A stretch of DNA of 40,874 bases from Saprolegnia diclina VS20 (Eukaryota > Oomycota > Saprolegniomycetes > Saprolegniales > Saprolegniaceae). Under the pieces are notes generated by a model. It was not told where the DNA came from, searched no databases, and was given only the letters and a program-made list of their open reading frames with translations. The position numbers and the translations under genes were made by a program. The stretch is from contig NW_008246073.1 of the NCBI RefSeq assembly GCF_000281045.1, positions 866,176-907,049 on the forward strand, given 5' to 3'. Positions 20,628 through 31,314 of the stretch are shown piece after piece (within the stretch, counting starts at the first letter, position 1; each line of letters starts with the position of its first letter).

Positions 20628-21442
20628 GCTGCCCCAGGATCGGATCGCACATTGCATCACGCACCGTCGTCTTGGTGGCGCCGAAACGTGTCGACATGCG
20701 TGTAGTGACCAAGGAATGCCCAAGCTCCGTAACTGACTGCCGCCTCTGGTGCTGTAAGTGCCAGCGACTGTTGGGCTTCATGAGCACTCGACCGCTCATG
20801 CAAAGCCGGCATACGACCACATGTCTGCGCCCGCATAAGCGTCGTCCGCACAAGCGTAGCGCTGTTCGTGCAGGGAAACTTCTGTCTTTGACACCACGGT
20901 TTGCGTTTTGCTTGCCTTTTGCTTTGACAATTGTCTTGAGAGACTGCAAGTCCTCAGGTAGACCGTCGGACGTAGCGTTCGCTGCCAAAACCTCTCGTCG
21001 CTACACTCGCTTGGCGTGAACGTGGTGCTGGGAGGTGCTGGTGTTGGTGCTGGGTGCCAAAGGTACCAGCGAGCGGGCGTCAATTACGCGGCTCATCTGG
21101 CATGGCAACATCTCCACGGGCACGACGCCGGAAGCGATAACAGAATGGAATCGACAATTCTGATTGGCTCTTGAAAAATAGATGCACCAATCCAGCGCGT
21201 CTGAGGATGTTGTGGCGATCTTGCTCTATTTTCTGCTGTCGTTCATGGGTTAAGGGCACTACTGATGGCTCGGTTATACGTGTTCGCGTCGACCTCTCTC
21301 TTACTCGAACGCAAGTCCTGTCGTGCTGTGTTTGCTATCGGCAAGGAAGTCCAGAGACCGCATTCCACCTATTTTACGCATCTGGGCGATGGGTTAAAGT
21401 GCCTTCCGGTTGGAGTGCCTTTTACCGGACGCAAACGGGAAT
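20628..21442. other. Intergenic region with a weak Cys/His-rich frame
   Basis: No confident gene lies in these 815 bases. An open plus-strand frame near 20672-21019 contains CRLWCCKCQRLLGF followed by HTTTC, which could be a zinc-binding relic, but codon use is unlike the neighbours and it has no partner exons. A short direct repeat of GGTGCTGG-type units occurs near 21022-21056. Confidence 0.3.
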
Positions 21443-22764
21443 ATGGCGACCGAACTCGAAGTGCTTGCAGCGGAACTGGCGGCTGTCCAGCAAGAGCTCG
21501 CGCAAGTGCAATCGTCGACGTCGGAGCGCATCTACAAGCTCAACGAAGAGAACGACGTGCTTGCGGAGGCCAACGAGCTCCTCACGCAAGAGAACGCGCG
21601 CCTCCGGGCCGAGCTTGACGCGCTCAAGGCCCTCGAGAGCTCGATGGCCGGTCTCGCCATCGCCGAGCCGGTGGTGCCCGAAGACCTCTTGACGCCTGGA
21701 AGCGGCCTCTACCCGCAAACCGAGCTCGCGTGCATTGAGCAGGCGCACACGCTCAACGAGCTCTCGGTGTCGGGGCATGTGCTGCGCCCGCATATTGTCG
21801 CGTCGGGCGCGGTCGACCGCTGCGTCAAGGTGCACGACTATGCGTCCAAGGCGCTTCTCGCAACGTTCGACGCTGGCGCGCCCGTGCTCGCGCTCGCGTT
21901 CCACCCTCAACCCGCGTACGCCGACTACCTCTTGGCCAACTGCATGGACGGCCGCACGTTTGTGCTCAAGCTCAACGGCGACGAGCTCACGCTCGTGCAG
22001 GCCTTCCACAACCACACGCGGCAAGGCAACGTGCGCCACGCGTGGCTTTCGACGGGCCTTGCGTTTGTGACGGCGGCCAGCGACAAGACGGCGCACCTCT
22101 ATCGCTTGGACGACGCGACAAGCACGTTCCTCATTGCCAAGAGCTACTACTTCAACGGCACCGTCGAAGCGCTCGCGGTCGTGCCGGCGTCTACCACCCA
22201 TGCTGAGCTCATTGCGCTGGCGGTGCGCGACGACTGCTACCTCCACTACGTCGACTGCGCGACGCTCGAAAAGACTCGGTACATTCCATCCTGCTCTGCA
22301 TCTACCTAGCTCATGCAAACACACACGTAGGCTCAACATGAACACGGACGGGATCGAGCACGTTTCGTACACGATCTTGGACTTGCGCACGTCGCCGAGC
22401 GGCAAGTACCTCTTGGCGGCCACAGACGCCAACCGCCATTTCGTCTTTGAGGTAAGGGTGGCGACAGGCGAATGAAACAGACTCACGACGCGAGTAGGTC
22501 CTTCAGAACGTAGTGCTTCGGAGCTTTTACGGGCACAAGGCCGGTCCATACAGCCAGCCGCGCGTACTGTGGCACGCCTCGGAAAAGTACATTGTGTCCA
22601 ACAACGAAGGCGACGGCGTGCTCAACGTCTGGAGCGTGGCGTCGGAGCGCCTCTTGACGCAGTTTACGGCCCACGAGAAGCTCATTCGCGACATGGACAT
22701 GGCCCAAGGCGTCTTGCTCACGGTCTCGTACGACAAGGCGCTCAAGGTCTGGCGCGATGCGTAA
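21443..22764 (+). CDS. Coiled-coil WD40-repeat protein, 3 exons
   Basis: Exons 21443-22278, 22331-22451 and 22498-22764 give 407 residues. The first 75 residues are a coiled coil (ELEVLAAELAAVQQELAQVQ, LTQENARLRAELDALKALES). From about 110 onward there are WD40-type repeats, visible as VASGAVDRCVKVHDYASKAL, FVTAASDKTAHLYRL, SPSGKYLLAATDANRHFVFE, VSNNEGDGVLNVWSV and LLTVSYDKALKVW. WD40 propellers are scaffolds. The coiled coil plus propeller layout may suggest a family relation to animal or plant WD-repeat scaffolds, but I cannot name an orthologue. The ATG at 21443 is preferred because upstream codons lack coding character. Both introns (52 and 46 nt) are GT...AG. The gene is convergent with the ZC2HC gene 62 bp away. 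Confidence 0.85.
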
Positions 22765-22826
22765 GAAGAAGGACGATGGAGTGCGGTCGTTATTGTATAT
22801 ATATTAACGGGTATATATAAGACCGG

Positions 22827-24159
22827 CTATGCCATTTGCGCCAAAAGCTCCTTCATGGCGCGAATGTCGCGGACCATGGCCAATGCCTGGCCCTCCCAAA
22901 AGTCGAGTTTGGCTTGAAACTCGGCCAGCTGCGCAGCCGACGCCGGTGTCTTGGTCGTTGGGCGTGGCGAGGCGCTAAGCGCCGGAAGCTCGATGCGCGT
23001 CGATGGCCGCGACCGGTCGGCGCCGGGTGGCGTCGCGCCTCGGCTGCTCGGTCGCGTCTGAGGCGGCGTCGAGCCGCGAAGCTGCTGCGGTGGCGTGGTT
23101 GGTCGACTACCGCCGCCGCCTTGGGACGACGACGTCGAGAGCCGGCCGCCTTGGGACGATGGCCGGCCCTGCGACGACGTCAGCGAGAGCCGCCCAAGGG
23201 TCGAGGACATGGATGACCGTGACGACGCCGTCGAGTCGGCATACGACGACATGGACGACCGCGACGAGGCAGTGGACTCTGTGTACGACGGACTTCCGGT
23301 TCGCTTGGTCCTCTAGCCTCGGTGGCTCAGCCGCGACCGGAAATGCCATCGATCTCTGTACCTGTGGCGACGGCTCGGTCGTTGATGTCGTTGGTGGCGG
23401 CGACGAGTCGGCACTGAGCGACGGCGACGGTGACAGACGAGCCGTGCCCACCGCGCGGGCGGGTCGTTCTGCCGTGCAGCTGCGGTTGTGAATCGCGAGT
23501 CTATGCCTCGTGTCTCAGAAACGTGCGGATCAAGCAACGCTGCACCTCTCTGGGTTGAACGTGCGACCGCAGTACGCACACTTCTCCATGACCTAGCGCC
23601 AACATGAGTGCGCTGCGTGAAGGGCATCGTCGTTAGCCAACCTTTTCCTCAAAGGCTCTGGCGGCCGCGCGGTTCTGCGCTTCGAGCTCGTCGGGCGAGA
23701 GCTGGTAGAGCACGTTGGCTTCAATGGGCAGCTCTTGGGGCGGCTCTGGCACCGGTCGTCGCTCGCGCAGTGGCTTCTTCTCCTCCTATCATCCGGTCGT
23801 GCCTGCGTCGCTCATCGAAAAGACACTGCGAACCTGCGCGATCCAGAGCAGCTTGCACTGCTTGAGATGGATTTCAAACGACGAGAGACCATACTCGCTA
23901 TCGCCAACACGATGAGCTATGCAAAGGATGCGAGCAGCACGGCGTACCGGCCGCAGACGTAGCAGAGGCGGACTTTGGGGCGCCGCGCTATTCAACGAGC
24001 ATGAGTGCACAGTCGCGCCACCGACGCACCGGCGTCCATCTTGGGCGGCTCGGAAACGGCTTTTCGGCGGCCGGGGAATCTGGTTGGGTAGGCGGCGATC
24101 TTGTCGTAGAACGACTTGTCCTTGGTCGGCAAGAGAGGCTGGACGTGCAGGCGCGACAT
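22827..24159 (-). CDS. ZC2HC1-type zinc-finger protein, 7 exons
   Basis: Exons 24159-24030, 23987-23948, 23897-23834, 23785-23642, 23592-23546, 23500-23362 and 23312-22827 give 349 residues. Two C2HC fingers appear only after splicing: C52-x2-C55-x11-H67-x3-C71 (CYVCGREYGLSSFEIHLKQC) and C131-x2-C134-x11-H146-x3-C150 (CAYCGRTFNPERLAIHNRSC). This is the hallmark of the ZC2HC1/ZNF474-like family, mostly linked to ciliated cells, with unknown biochemistry. Between the fingers lies a Pro/Glu linker; after them is a long Ser/Pro/Thr-rich disordered part with short repeats (STASSRSSMSS twice), then a C-terminal amphipathic helix (FQAKLDFWEGQALAMVRDI). In this zoospore-forming group a flagellar role is plausible but inferred. 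Confidence 0.85.
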
Positions 24160-25341
24160 ATACGAGACCGCGCAGGCCAAAGGATGCAAATGGGCAAATG
24201 CGCCACTTGCGCTCCCAACTGCTGCCACCGTGGGACGATCGGGATTCGTACAGTGTATTTACGGTACAGTGTACGGGACCGTGCCTGTCGTCTGGCATCC
24301 AGTGTATTGGACCAAACAACGCTTGTGTGACCGATCGCGTGCATGCCGTTTGGGTGCTGTCGAGGCGCCAGGATGATGTGCCGACCTTGTGCGCTGACGG
24401 TGCTTCTTAGCCGGGCGCAGTCGTAAGAGGTACGATGCCAATGGGGTCGCCAGTCGAAGTAGCCGCGCTGGCTGGCGCTGGTTGAAGCCAACCAGTCGTG
24501 TCCCACGCGCTGGGTTTCTAATTTTTGCGTGCGACGAGAACGTTTACTTTGATCCGTGCCGTTGGCAACCGTGTCTTTAGGTCGTGCGCCATAAACACGC
24601 CACTTGGCGTCTGTCCATCGCATAGGGCCCTCGAGAAGCGCTTTTATATACCAGTCCAAGACGCGCCTTCCTAGGAGCAGCCACCATTATTAGCAGCAGC
24701 CCAGCTCTTTAAAATGTGCATTTGGCTCAGACCTCTCAACAGCGATGATAGTGTGTTCCATGGTTATCTGCCGCGTTGAAGATGGAAAATACGACCGACA
24801 GCAGCTTCTCGCGGGTTTTTATTCGACCCGAGCGCAATTGCGCCCGTGCTCCTGAACCACCAACGGCGTATAAACCGACTACCAGACCCGATCGTGCGAC
24901 GTAGCGAAGTCGAGATGCCAGAAGAAGAAAGCCCGCGTCTGGTGGCACCCATATCTTCGGGCTGGCTCATTTAATTCATCAAGCCAGGAGCGGGATGATA
25001 GGCCATTTGCCAGGAAGGCCATGTGGAAGCTTGGTCATCATCGATAGCTCACACCATGTCCGTGTCAGCATTCAGCATAAAGTGTCTCCAAAAATGTACA
25101 TTATTGTGTATACCGTTCGATAATCTTTTTTCTTTGAGAAATGGTATGTTTCGGCGTCTCGACGGGCGGCAGCAGCCCGAAAATGACTTGCGTTCTGTAT
25201 GCCCCTATTAAAACAAAGAGTAGACAATAAATGCCATCGCGACACGCCACATCGCACTGGCTCGTTATCGCTTTTGCATCCTACATTAATTCCGTTCGTG
25301 ATAACACTATTTGAGATGCATCCGGCTAAGTACGCGCCGGT
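24160..25341. other. Intergenic region, no confident gene
   Basis: About 1.2 kb lies between the divergent ZC2HC and BAH genes. A minus-strand frame continues upstream to 24659, but its residues (Arg/Ser/His-rich) are unlike coding sequence elsewhere in the window, and I could not build exons from it. The part from about 25060 to 25320 is A/T-rich and includes ACACTATTTGAGATGC near 25303. It is likely the BAH promoter. Confidence 0.35.
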
Positions 25342-26502
25342 ATGCCCACAGTGGGAGCCGACGAGGTAATTGACCGACGACCGCGGCTTGCGCAGATGCC
25401 CCGCTACGTCACGCTCCAAGGCCCCGTGCACGGCCCGAGGACCGGTAGCAGCGAGTACCGCGTCGGCGACCACGTCGAGATCGCCGGGCGCAAGGGCGAT
25501 AGCGCCGTCATCTACGTGGCCGAGATCATCGGGCTCCACGCACAGGGCTTCACGGGCAAGTACTACTACTTTCCGTCCGACTTGGACGAGAAGACAATGG
25601 CGCAGTTCCCGACGCACCCGGGCAACCATATTTCGTCGGCGCGCGACACTGACATTGTCGACCTCAAGACGGAAGACAACGAGATCTTTGCGTCGCCGTT
25701 CTCGGGCGATGCGCCGATGGCCGCGATTCTGCAGCGCTGCTACGTCGTGCAAAGCATGCCATTGCACCAGTTCAAGGACGAGCCGCTGCACACGTACTTG
25801 TGCCGGTATGCGTACGCGCCGTCGGCCTTTCCGTCGCCGTTTGTCAAGATCGACGCCGATGACGCCGAGCCCGTCAACTGCCGCCTCGGCCCAAATTATC
25901 AGGCCGATATTCCGCCATTTGAGCCCAAGCCGCTCGATGCAAAGCCGCCGCTCGATGCAAAGCCGCCGCTCAATTCAAAGCCGCCGCAAGCACCACTCAA
26001 CCGCCGGTGGGTGCCGAAGCTCGCGCGGCGCCAGGTCAAAACGTACCTCGCAGTCGCCCATGTCCTCCAGCTCGCGATCGGCAACATTGCGTACGCGTGG
26101 AACCCAAAATCCAAGGAGCAGATCCCCGTCGTGCTCCGAGAGTACCTCCCGATCGACGGCCAATTCCGCGTGACGTTCGTCGACGGCACGGGCGGTGCGA
26201 GCCTCGTGGACGGCGACATGGTGCGCGGTCTCGTCGCGCCGGACGAAGTGCTCTTCGCGCTTCACGACGCCGACTATGACGCAACGAGCGCCCTCCAAAC
26301 GGTGGCCACGTGGATCAGCAAGCGGTCGGTCGACATGGTCAAGGACATGGCCGAGGACTCCGAGTCGGGCGAGTCCGACTCGTCCGCGACGTCGCCCCGT
26401 CAGCACACGGAGCGGCAGACGACGCTGTTGAAGCAGCGGCTAGCAAAACAGCGCCAGCAAGCGCCGCCGCCGACCAAGCGCCAGCGAAAAGTAGACCAGT
26501 AA
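25342..26502 (+). CDS. BAH-domain chromatin protein
   Basis: Single exon, 386 residues. Residues about 30-160 look like a bromo-adjacent homology domain: YRVGDHVEIAGRKGDSAVIY, VAEIIGLHAQG, GKYYYFPSDL, and later RCYVVQSMPLHQFKDE. BAH domains bind nucleosomes or histone tails, so a chromatin role is likely. A Pro-rich linker carries three tandem six-residue units (LDAKPP, LDAKPP, LNSKPP) near 195-212. A second globular part at about 220-320 (KTYLAVAHVLQLAIGNIAYA, FRVTFVDGTGG) may be a Tudor- or SAWADEE-like fold, but that is a guess. The C-terminus is acidic/Ser-rich, then Gln/Lys/Arg-rich and ends PPPTKRQRKVDQ, a likely nuclear localisation signal. Its stop is only 35 bp from that of the convergent LRR gene. 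Confidence 0.8.
   Translation: MPTVGADEVIDRRPRLAQMPRYVTLQGPVHGPRTGSSEYRVGDHVEIAGRKGDSAVIYVAEIIGLHAQGFTGKYYYFPSDLDEKTMAQFPTHPGNHISSARDTDIVDLKTEDNEIFASPFSGDAPMAAILQRCYVVQSMPLHQFKDEPLHTYLCRYAYAPSAFPSPFVKIDADDAEPVNCRLGPNYQADIPPFEPKPLDAKPPLDAKPPLNSKPPQAPLNRRWVPKLARRQVKTYLAVAHVLQLAIGNIAYAWNPKSKEQIPVVLREYLPIDGQFRVTFVDGTGGASLVDGDMVRGLVAPDEVLFALHDADYDATSALQTVATWISKRSVDMVKDMAEDSESGESDSSATSPRQHTERQTTLLKQRLAKQRQQAPPPTKRQRKVDQ
25936..25989 (+). repeat. Triplicated 18-bp coding repeat
   Basis: Three consecutive 18-base units in frame encode LDAKPP, LDAKPP and LNSKPP within the BAH-protein linker. The first two are identical; the third has diverged at a few bases. It is a recent in-frame tandem duplication. 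Confidence 0.8.
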
Positions 26503-26537
26503 CACGAGATGCACCACGCACAGAACTGTGTTGGGTG

Positions 26538-28656
26538 TTATGAGACATGGCGGGCTACCCCGAGTGGCGGGAGCGTCACGAGGTCGACGTCGCGCCAGAC
26601 GCGACGGTCGTCGTTCGCAGTATCGTCGGTAGCTCTTGCGGTGCGGCGCGTGACAGCGTCGTAGGCCCACACCAACCGCCGTAGCGGGTCGTACATTTCG
26701 AGCGACGAGAAATACTGCAGCGCCGAGACCTGCGCGGACGTCATGCGCAGCTGCTGGAACGATTGATTCGAGAGGAGTGTGCAGAGCTCGGCCTCGCTAA
26801 ACGCACGCAACTTTGTGACAAAGTTGACTTGGGCAAACGCCGAGAGCGCGCTAAAGTCAAACGTGGCGAGCGCCTTTTGTATCAGTGATGAGTGCGTGCA
26901 AATAGCCGACCGAGCGCACCTGCTGGACGTTGCGGAGCGCGCGATTCGCATTGACAAGCGCCTGCAGACGTTCGACGTGGCTCGCGTACCGGCTGTGCTC
27001 AGGCGGCTCCAGGACAAGCGAGGAAAGCACTGCATTTTGCTCCAACGCTTCGACGAGGCGGCGCCAGCCCACCTCCTTGATGCTTGGGTTCTCCGACAAG
27101 CTACATCATGGATGATCGTCTCACTTTGCACATAACAAAAGTGTATGTCTACGTGAGCGTCGTCAGCGTCGAGTTGCGAAGCAAAGCGTCCGCGAGGCAG
27201 GCGCACGCGTTGCAGTTCAGTCCTGCTTGACGCAGACTAGTTCCATGTCAGATGCCGCATTGCCAGAGCCCGCGCTTTACCACAGGTCGCGCAGAGGGGG
27301 GTTGAAGTGCAAGGCGCGCGCGAGATGCGAGAGCCCCGAGGATCCAATGTTGTTGCCACTCAGATCGATGCGCGTGATGCTGTCGTTCACGCGCAGAATC
27401 GCACTGAGCTTCATGGCGCTGTCGTAGTCGAGGTCGTTGGCCGCCAGGCTACGCGCGTTCTGTATACTCCATTCAAAAACAAAACTCAAGAGCCCTACAC
27501 GAGCGTCTGCAGTGTGTGCGAGCCGCGAAGCACTTCGCAGAGCGCGTCGACGCCGTCGTGGCACACGTGGTTGGCGACGTTGTGCGTCACGTCGTTCTTG
27601 CTCAGCGAGAGCAGCGTCACCTGAGACGTGGTCGCGAGCAGCCCGGATGCGAGCAGCACGAGGCCGTCGCTCCGAAGGCGCGTGTCGTCCATGCTACACG
27701 CCTGTTTATACAAAATGCGCTTGGAGCTTGCGTACTAGAGATGCTGGAGCTTCTTGAGGGCCATGAGCGCCGACGAAAGTGATTCGATGCCGCCAAAGAG
27801 AACACCTTTGACGCCCGTGAGCGGGTTCTCCGAGAGGTCGAGCACCTATCGCAGTGTCGACGCCATTGTATTCTTGAGGTCATCGAGCTGGTACTTGAAC
27901 GGAAGCTTTGCAGCGCGCCTCCAGAAGCGCGCCAATCGCAGCGAGGTCCATGTGGTCGCAGCCTGTGCTGCGCCAATCCACGCGCTTCGCCTTCAATCGG
28001 GACGTGGGAAGGACGAGGTGCGAGGCCTGGAACGACTCAAGACGCGACGAGCACGCTTTGGCGAGCCGCACAATCTGCGCTGGCACGAGCTTGGCATTGG
28101 CGATACTTTGGTTTGGTATGAGATCACATGGGAGGATGATGGTCGTACTTGAGAGCAACGACGGGACAGGACGGCGTCACCAAGTACGCGAGAAGCGAGG
28201 TCACCAAGGCGTCGCAGAGACCAATGTTGGAGAGGTCCAGCGTCCGTTTATCTGGTGCGTCGGCGAGCGCTGCGATCCGCTTGAGCATCGCGTCACCGCA
28301 CGAGAGACCAAAGCCGCCGTTGCGGAACACCGCCTTGGCATCAAGCACGAAGAGCAAGAGCTTGTCGGTGGTGCTGCTTCGGCGCTCCTCTTCAATAAGC
28401 AGCTTTGCTTCTTCAAGTTGGCTGTCGCTCACACCACGGCCAAGTGCCTTGACACTAATACATCAATATATAGTGGGAGAGGCCTGTGGCAAGAATGCGC
28501 AACGCACCGGCCTTCCGCCCGATGTCGCTCGACCGGCTCGATCGATGCCAAGAGAAGGCAGCCGCGCGTGCCGAGGATCGAGCGCATCTTGCCCGAGAGC
28601 GGTCGGGCGGTAGGTGCGTCCGGCATCACAAGAAAGGCAGCGGCGGTTTCAAGCAT
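26538..28656 (-). CDS. Leucine-rich-repeat (RNI-like) protein, 9 exons
   Basis: Exons 28656-28508, 28454-28149, 28105-27895, 27845-27736, 27693-27501, 27459-27281, 27236-27153, 27100-26920 and 26873-26538 give 582 residues. Ribonuclease-inhibitor-type LRRs are visible: ASVQVLDLSENPLTGVKGV, VTLLSLSKNDVTHNVANHV, ITRIDLSGNNIGSSGLSHLA and LTTLTLSENPSIKEVGWRRL, each about 28 residues, some split by introns. The N-terminal 200 residues are helical with an early LRR-like TLDLSNIGL. The C-terminal 110 residues are helical with no known domain. LRR arrays mediate protein binding; no NACHT or kinase motif is seen. The start is uncertain: the frame is open upstream to about 28715, so an extra 5' exon is possible. 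All eight introns are 41-53 nt. Confidence 0.78.
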
Positions 28657-28871
28657 GTGGCGCCAACTCACATGCACCTCGCAGACGTCGAAGAAGGCGA
28701 CAACAGAGCAATGTCAGGCAGATGCAAAGAATGGCAGTGTCCTGTACTATGCCTTTGGTACTTTAGTAGGTATTGGCACCCTGCCTCGGGCTCACGACCA
28801 TGGTGCGGACGTTAGTTGCGTGCGATTAGCCACATGGTCCATCGGTTTCGAGCTGGGTTCAACCACCAAGC

Positions 28872-30490
28872 ATGACGGACGACCATGACGTTGGCGCCTT
28901 TGTGCTCTTGCTCGTGCAGGACTTTCTCAAAGCGTCAAGCCTCCACAGTACCCACCGTGCCTTTGTCCAGGAACTCCAGAGCCTGGAGCGGCCGTCGCCT
29001 TCGGCCAGCGTCTGGTACCACATGCTCGACGTGGCGGGGCTGCCCGCGCTTCAAGACAGCTTGTACCGCGAGAAGCCGCCGTCCTTCTTGCATGTTCTTG
29101 TCGAGTTTGCGATTTCAGAGCGCGAGAAGCGGCGGCGGGCAGCCGGTCCCGTGCTCGTCCAAGTGGCCGGTGGCTTGCGGCCCAAGTCGGCCTTCGCAGC
29201 GTCCACACCACAGCTGCCAACGTACTCCAAGATCGATACCACCACCAACAACAGCAACAGTAGCAAAAGCAACAACAACAACAACAACAACGACAACAAA
29301 AACAGCAGCAACAACACCAACAACAATCAAGACGAAGAGAGGCGGGCGGCGCGCCTCGCTCGCGCCTCGGCCTCTCTCTTGACGCTCAAGCCACGCCAAG
29401 CCAGCGCCGCGTCGCAACCGAGGCGCATGGTCAAGAACGACGTGGGCGGGCGCAGTAGTAGTAGTGTCGACGAGAACGGCGTGCCCGCGCCCCGGAGCCC
29501 GGCCTTGGAGCGCATCCGGCGCCTCTCCAAGGTCGCGACGACGACCGGTATCTTTACATTGCCGCAGATCGTGACGCTCCACGACGACAAGTCGATCGCT
29601 CCCGAGTCCAAGGAGGACGACGCGAACGCGGGCTCGCACGAAAAGTGGATTCCAGAGCACAAGCGCGTGTACCGGCTTCGTCGGCAGCTCCTCGAGATGC
29701 ACGTGGACCTCAAGGCCCAAGAGACGTTTGAGAAAGCCAAGTACTTTCAGCAGTTTGGCAAGCCGCCCGTCGTCGGGCCCGACGAGCGCGTCCCCGTTGC
29801 ATGCAAACTGTGCTTGGCCATCTTCCCGAAATGCAATCTCGTGCTCGACATCCCGTACAAGATCATCATGGACCTGCGGCGACGCTGGGATGCGACCATG
29901 AAGGAGCTCAACCCGAGCCTGGCGCGGCCACCCGCGTGCTACGACTGCGTCAAGGTCTGCGCCTTCTGCGCCCAGCTCGTCCAGCACGCGCACGAGCAAG
30001 AGAGTGTACGCTGCTGCGCTTTCGCCGTCGTCTTCCGCTGCATGATTGTAATATGGTGTATGGTGCGTAGGAAAAGCCAGACAAGGTCAAGACCAAAATG
30101 AAACGAGCGGCTGTGGTTGACGTGGCGCGCCGCCCGTCGATCGGCGTGCCAAGCGGAGCGGACCCACCGTGCACGGACCCGTACGCACTGGACCCGTACT
30201 TTTCCGAGTCGAGCAGCTCGGACGACGAGGCGAAGGATCGGTACATCATTGGCGCGCTTCCAGACGACGACGAAGCGCGGCTTGTGAAAGGCGAGGTCGG
30301 GCGGCAGCTGCGGTACGGTGTCCAGCACGAGCGCACGCACCGCAATCTGAACCGCGGCGAGTGGGGCGTCATCATGGGCGACTCGGAGCCGCGGGGGCAC
30401 ATCTTCAAGCACAACTCGCTGGTAACGGGCGAGCGCACGCTTGCGCCGTCGCTGCGCACGATCTTAAACGACAGCCGCCACGGTTCGTGA
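28872..30490 (+). CDS. LisH-like, Cys-rich protein with poly-Asn tract
   Basis: Exon 1 runs to 30005, a 65-nt intron (30006-30070) follows, and exon 2 ends at 30490, giving 517 residues. The N-terminus (VLLLVQDFLKASSLHSTHRA, FVQEL) fits a LisH dimerisation motif. At about 124-155 there is an Asn-rich run from AAC repeats. Around 311-375 are seven cysteines in CKLC...C and CYDCVKVCAFC spacing, likely a zinc-binding fold I cannot name. The second exon adds KPDKVKTKMKRAAVVDVARR then an acidic Ser/Asp stretch (YFSESSSSDDEAKDRY). The C-terminal 80 residues look conserved (NRGEWGVIMGDSEPRGHIF). Animal LisH proteins often act in microtubule, ciliary or ubiquitin-ligase complexes. Function here is unknown. 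The gene is convergent with the HMG-box gene. Confidence 0.75.
29241..29330 (+). repeat. AAC-rich low-complexity coding tract
   Basis: A run of AAC, AGC and AAA triplets encodes a stretch dominated by Asn with some Ser, Lys and Asp. It lies inside the LisH-like gene and keeps frame. It is a triplet microsatellite, likely length-variable between strains. Confidence 0.85.
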
Positions 30491-30574
30491 TCAAATACAT
30501 ACACTATTCGGGAAATAGGTGGAAATACAAACGAAAACGACGCCGTTCGTGGGCGGAGGCGACCGCAAGTCGTC

Positions 30575-31075
30575 TTACTTCTTGGCCTTCTTGACCTTCT
30601 CGACGGTCTCGCCCTTCTTGGCCTTGTATGCGTCGCTGAGCTTCTTGGCCTCGGCTTGGAATTTCTATTCGCATTAATTTCATGAGCACAAATGCAGCAC
30701 ACAAGGTAGGAAGCGGACCTCCTTCTTGGCCGCCGAGAGCTTCTTCCATCGGGCGCCGAGCTCGACGGCAACTTCCTTGATGTTGAAGTCGGGGTGCTCG
30801 ACCTTGAGGGCCGGGCGCTCCTCAGCCATGAAGAGGAAGTACGCGGTCTGCGGGCGCTTCTCCTTGGGCGTGCCATCCTCGTTCTCCTTGCCAGCCTTGC
30901 GCTTCATGCCCTTGGCGGCCTTGGACGCGGGGACCTTGGCCTTCTTGGCAGCGGCCTTCTTCGGCTTCTTCGGGGACTCTTCCTCCGACTCGGACGCGGA
31001 CGCGCTCGGCGATCCCGTCGACGTCGGGTCGAAGCGCTGGACCTTGGCGATCGTACGGCCACTGCGGGTGCTCAT
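30575..31075 (-). CDS. HMG-box chromatin protein
   Basis: Exons 31075-30719 and 30664-30575 (54-nt intron) give 148 residues. The N-terminal 70 residues are Ser/Glu then Lys/Ala-rich (ESEEESPKKPKKAAAKKAK), resembling a linker-histone-like tail. A single HMG box follows at about 80-140: KEKRPQTAYFLFMAEERP, then FNIKEVAVELGARWKKLSA, then KFQAEAKKLSDAYKAKKG. HMG boxes of this non-specific type bend DNA and remodel chromatin (NHP6/HMGB class). The splice restores the third helix of the box exactly. The protein ends with a Lys-rich tail. The promoter side carries an array of CCAAT motifs. It is convergent with the LisH-like gene 85 bp away. Confidence 0.92.
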
Positions 31076-31168
31076 GCTCGGCTGCTGCTCTCTTGCGGTT
31101 TGACGTTCGAAGTTTTTTCAAACTTTTAAACCATCGCCAGCGCCTCACATTCGAGAGAAAGAAATGTG

Positions 31169-31314
31169 ATTGGTGGAAATCTCGCTTGAAATGGTACACA
31201 CCCCGTCACGCGCCAATCATACGGCTTAAACGACCTTGAAGGTGTCGATGATTGGCCAGAGCTCTTGATGGGGAAAGCACGTGGTGGAAGATTGGGCCGT
31301 TTGAATATGATTGG
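31169..31314. promoter_or_regulatory. Array of five CCAAT/ATTGG boxes
   Basis: ATTGG occurs at 31169, 31251, 31291 and 31310 and CCAAT at 31213, all within 146 bp upstream of the HMG-box start codon (31075, minus strand). CCAAT pentamers are the classic NF-Y site. Their density here is far above chance and implies a strong promoter. Both orientations are present. Confidence 0.6.

Noticed and set aside
21422-22549. 375-codon frame antisense to the WD40 gene
   Set aside because: It crosses both WD40 exons and an intron, is Arg/Val/Glu-rich and has no domain.
23095-23316. Plus-strand Asp-rich frame with a repeated DMDDRD motif
   Set aside because: It is the complement of the Ser-rich repeat in the ZC2HC gene; the minus-strand model is far better supported.
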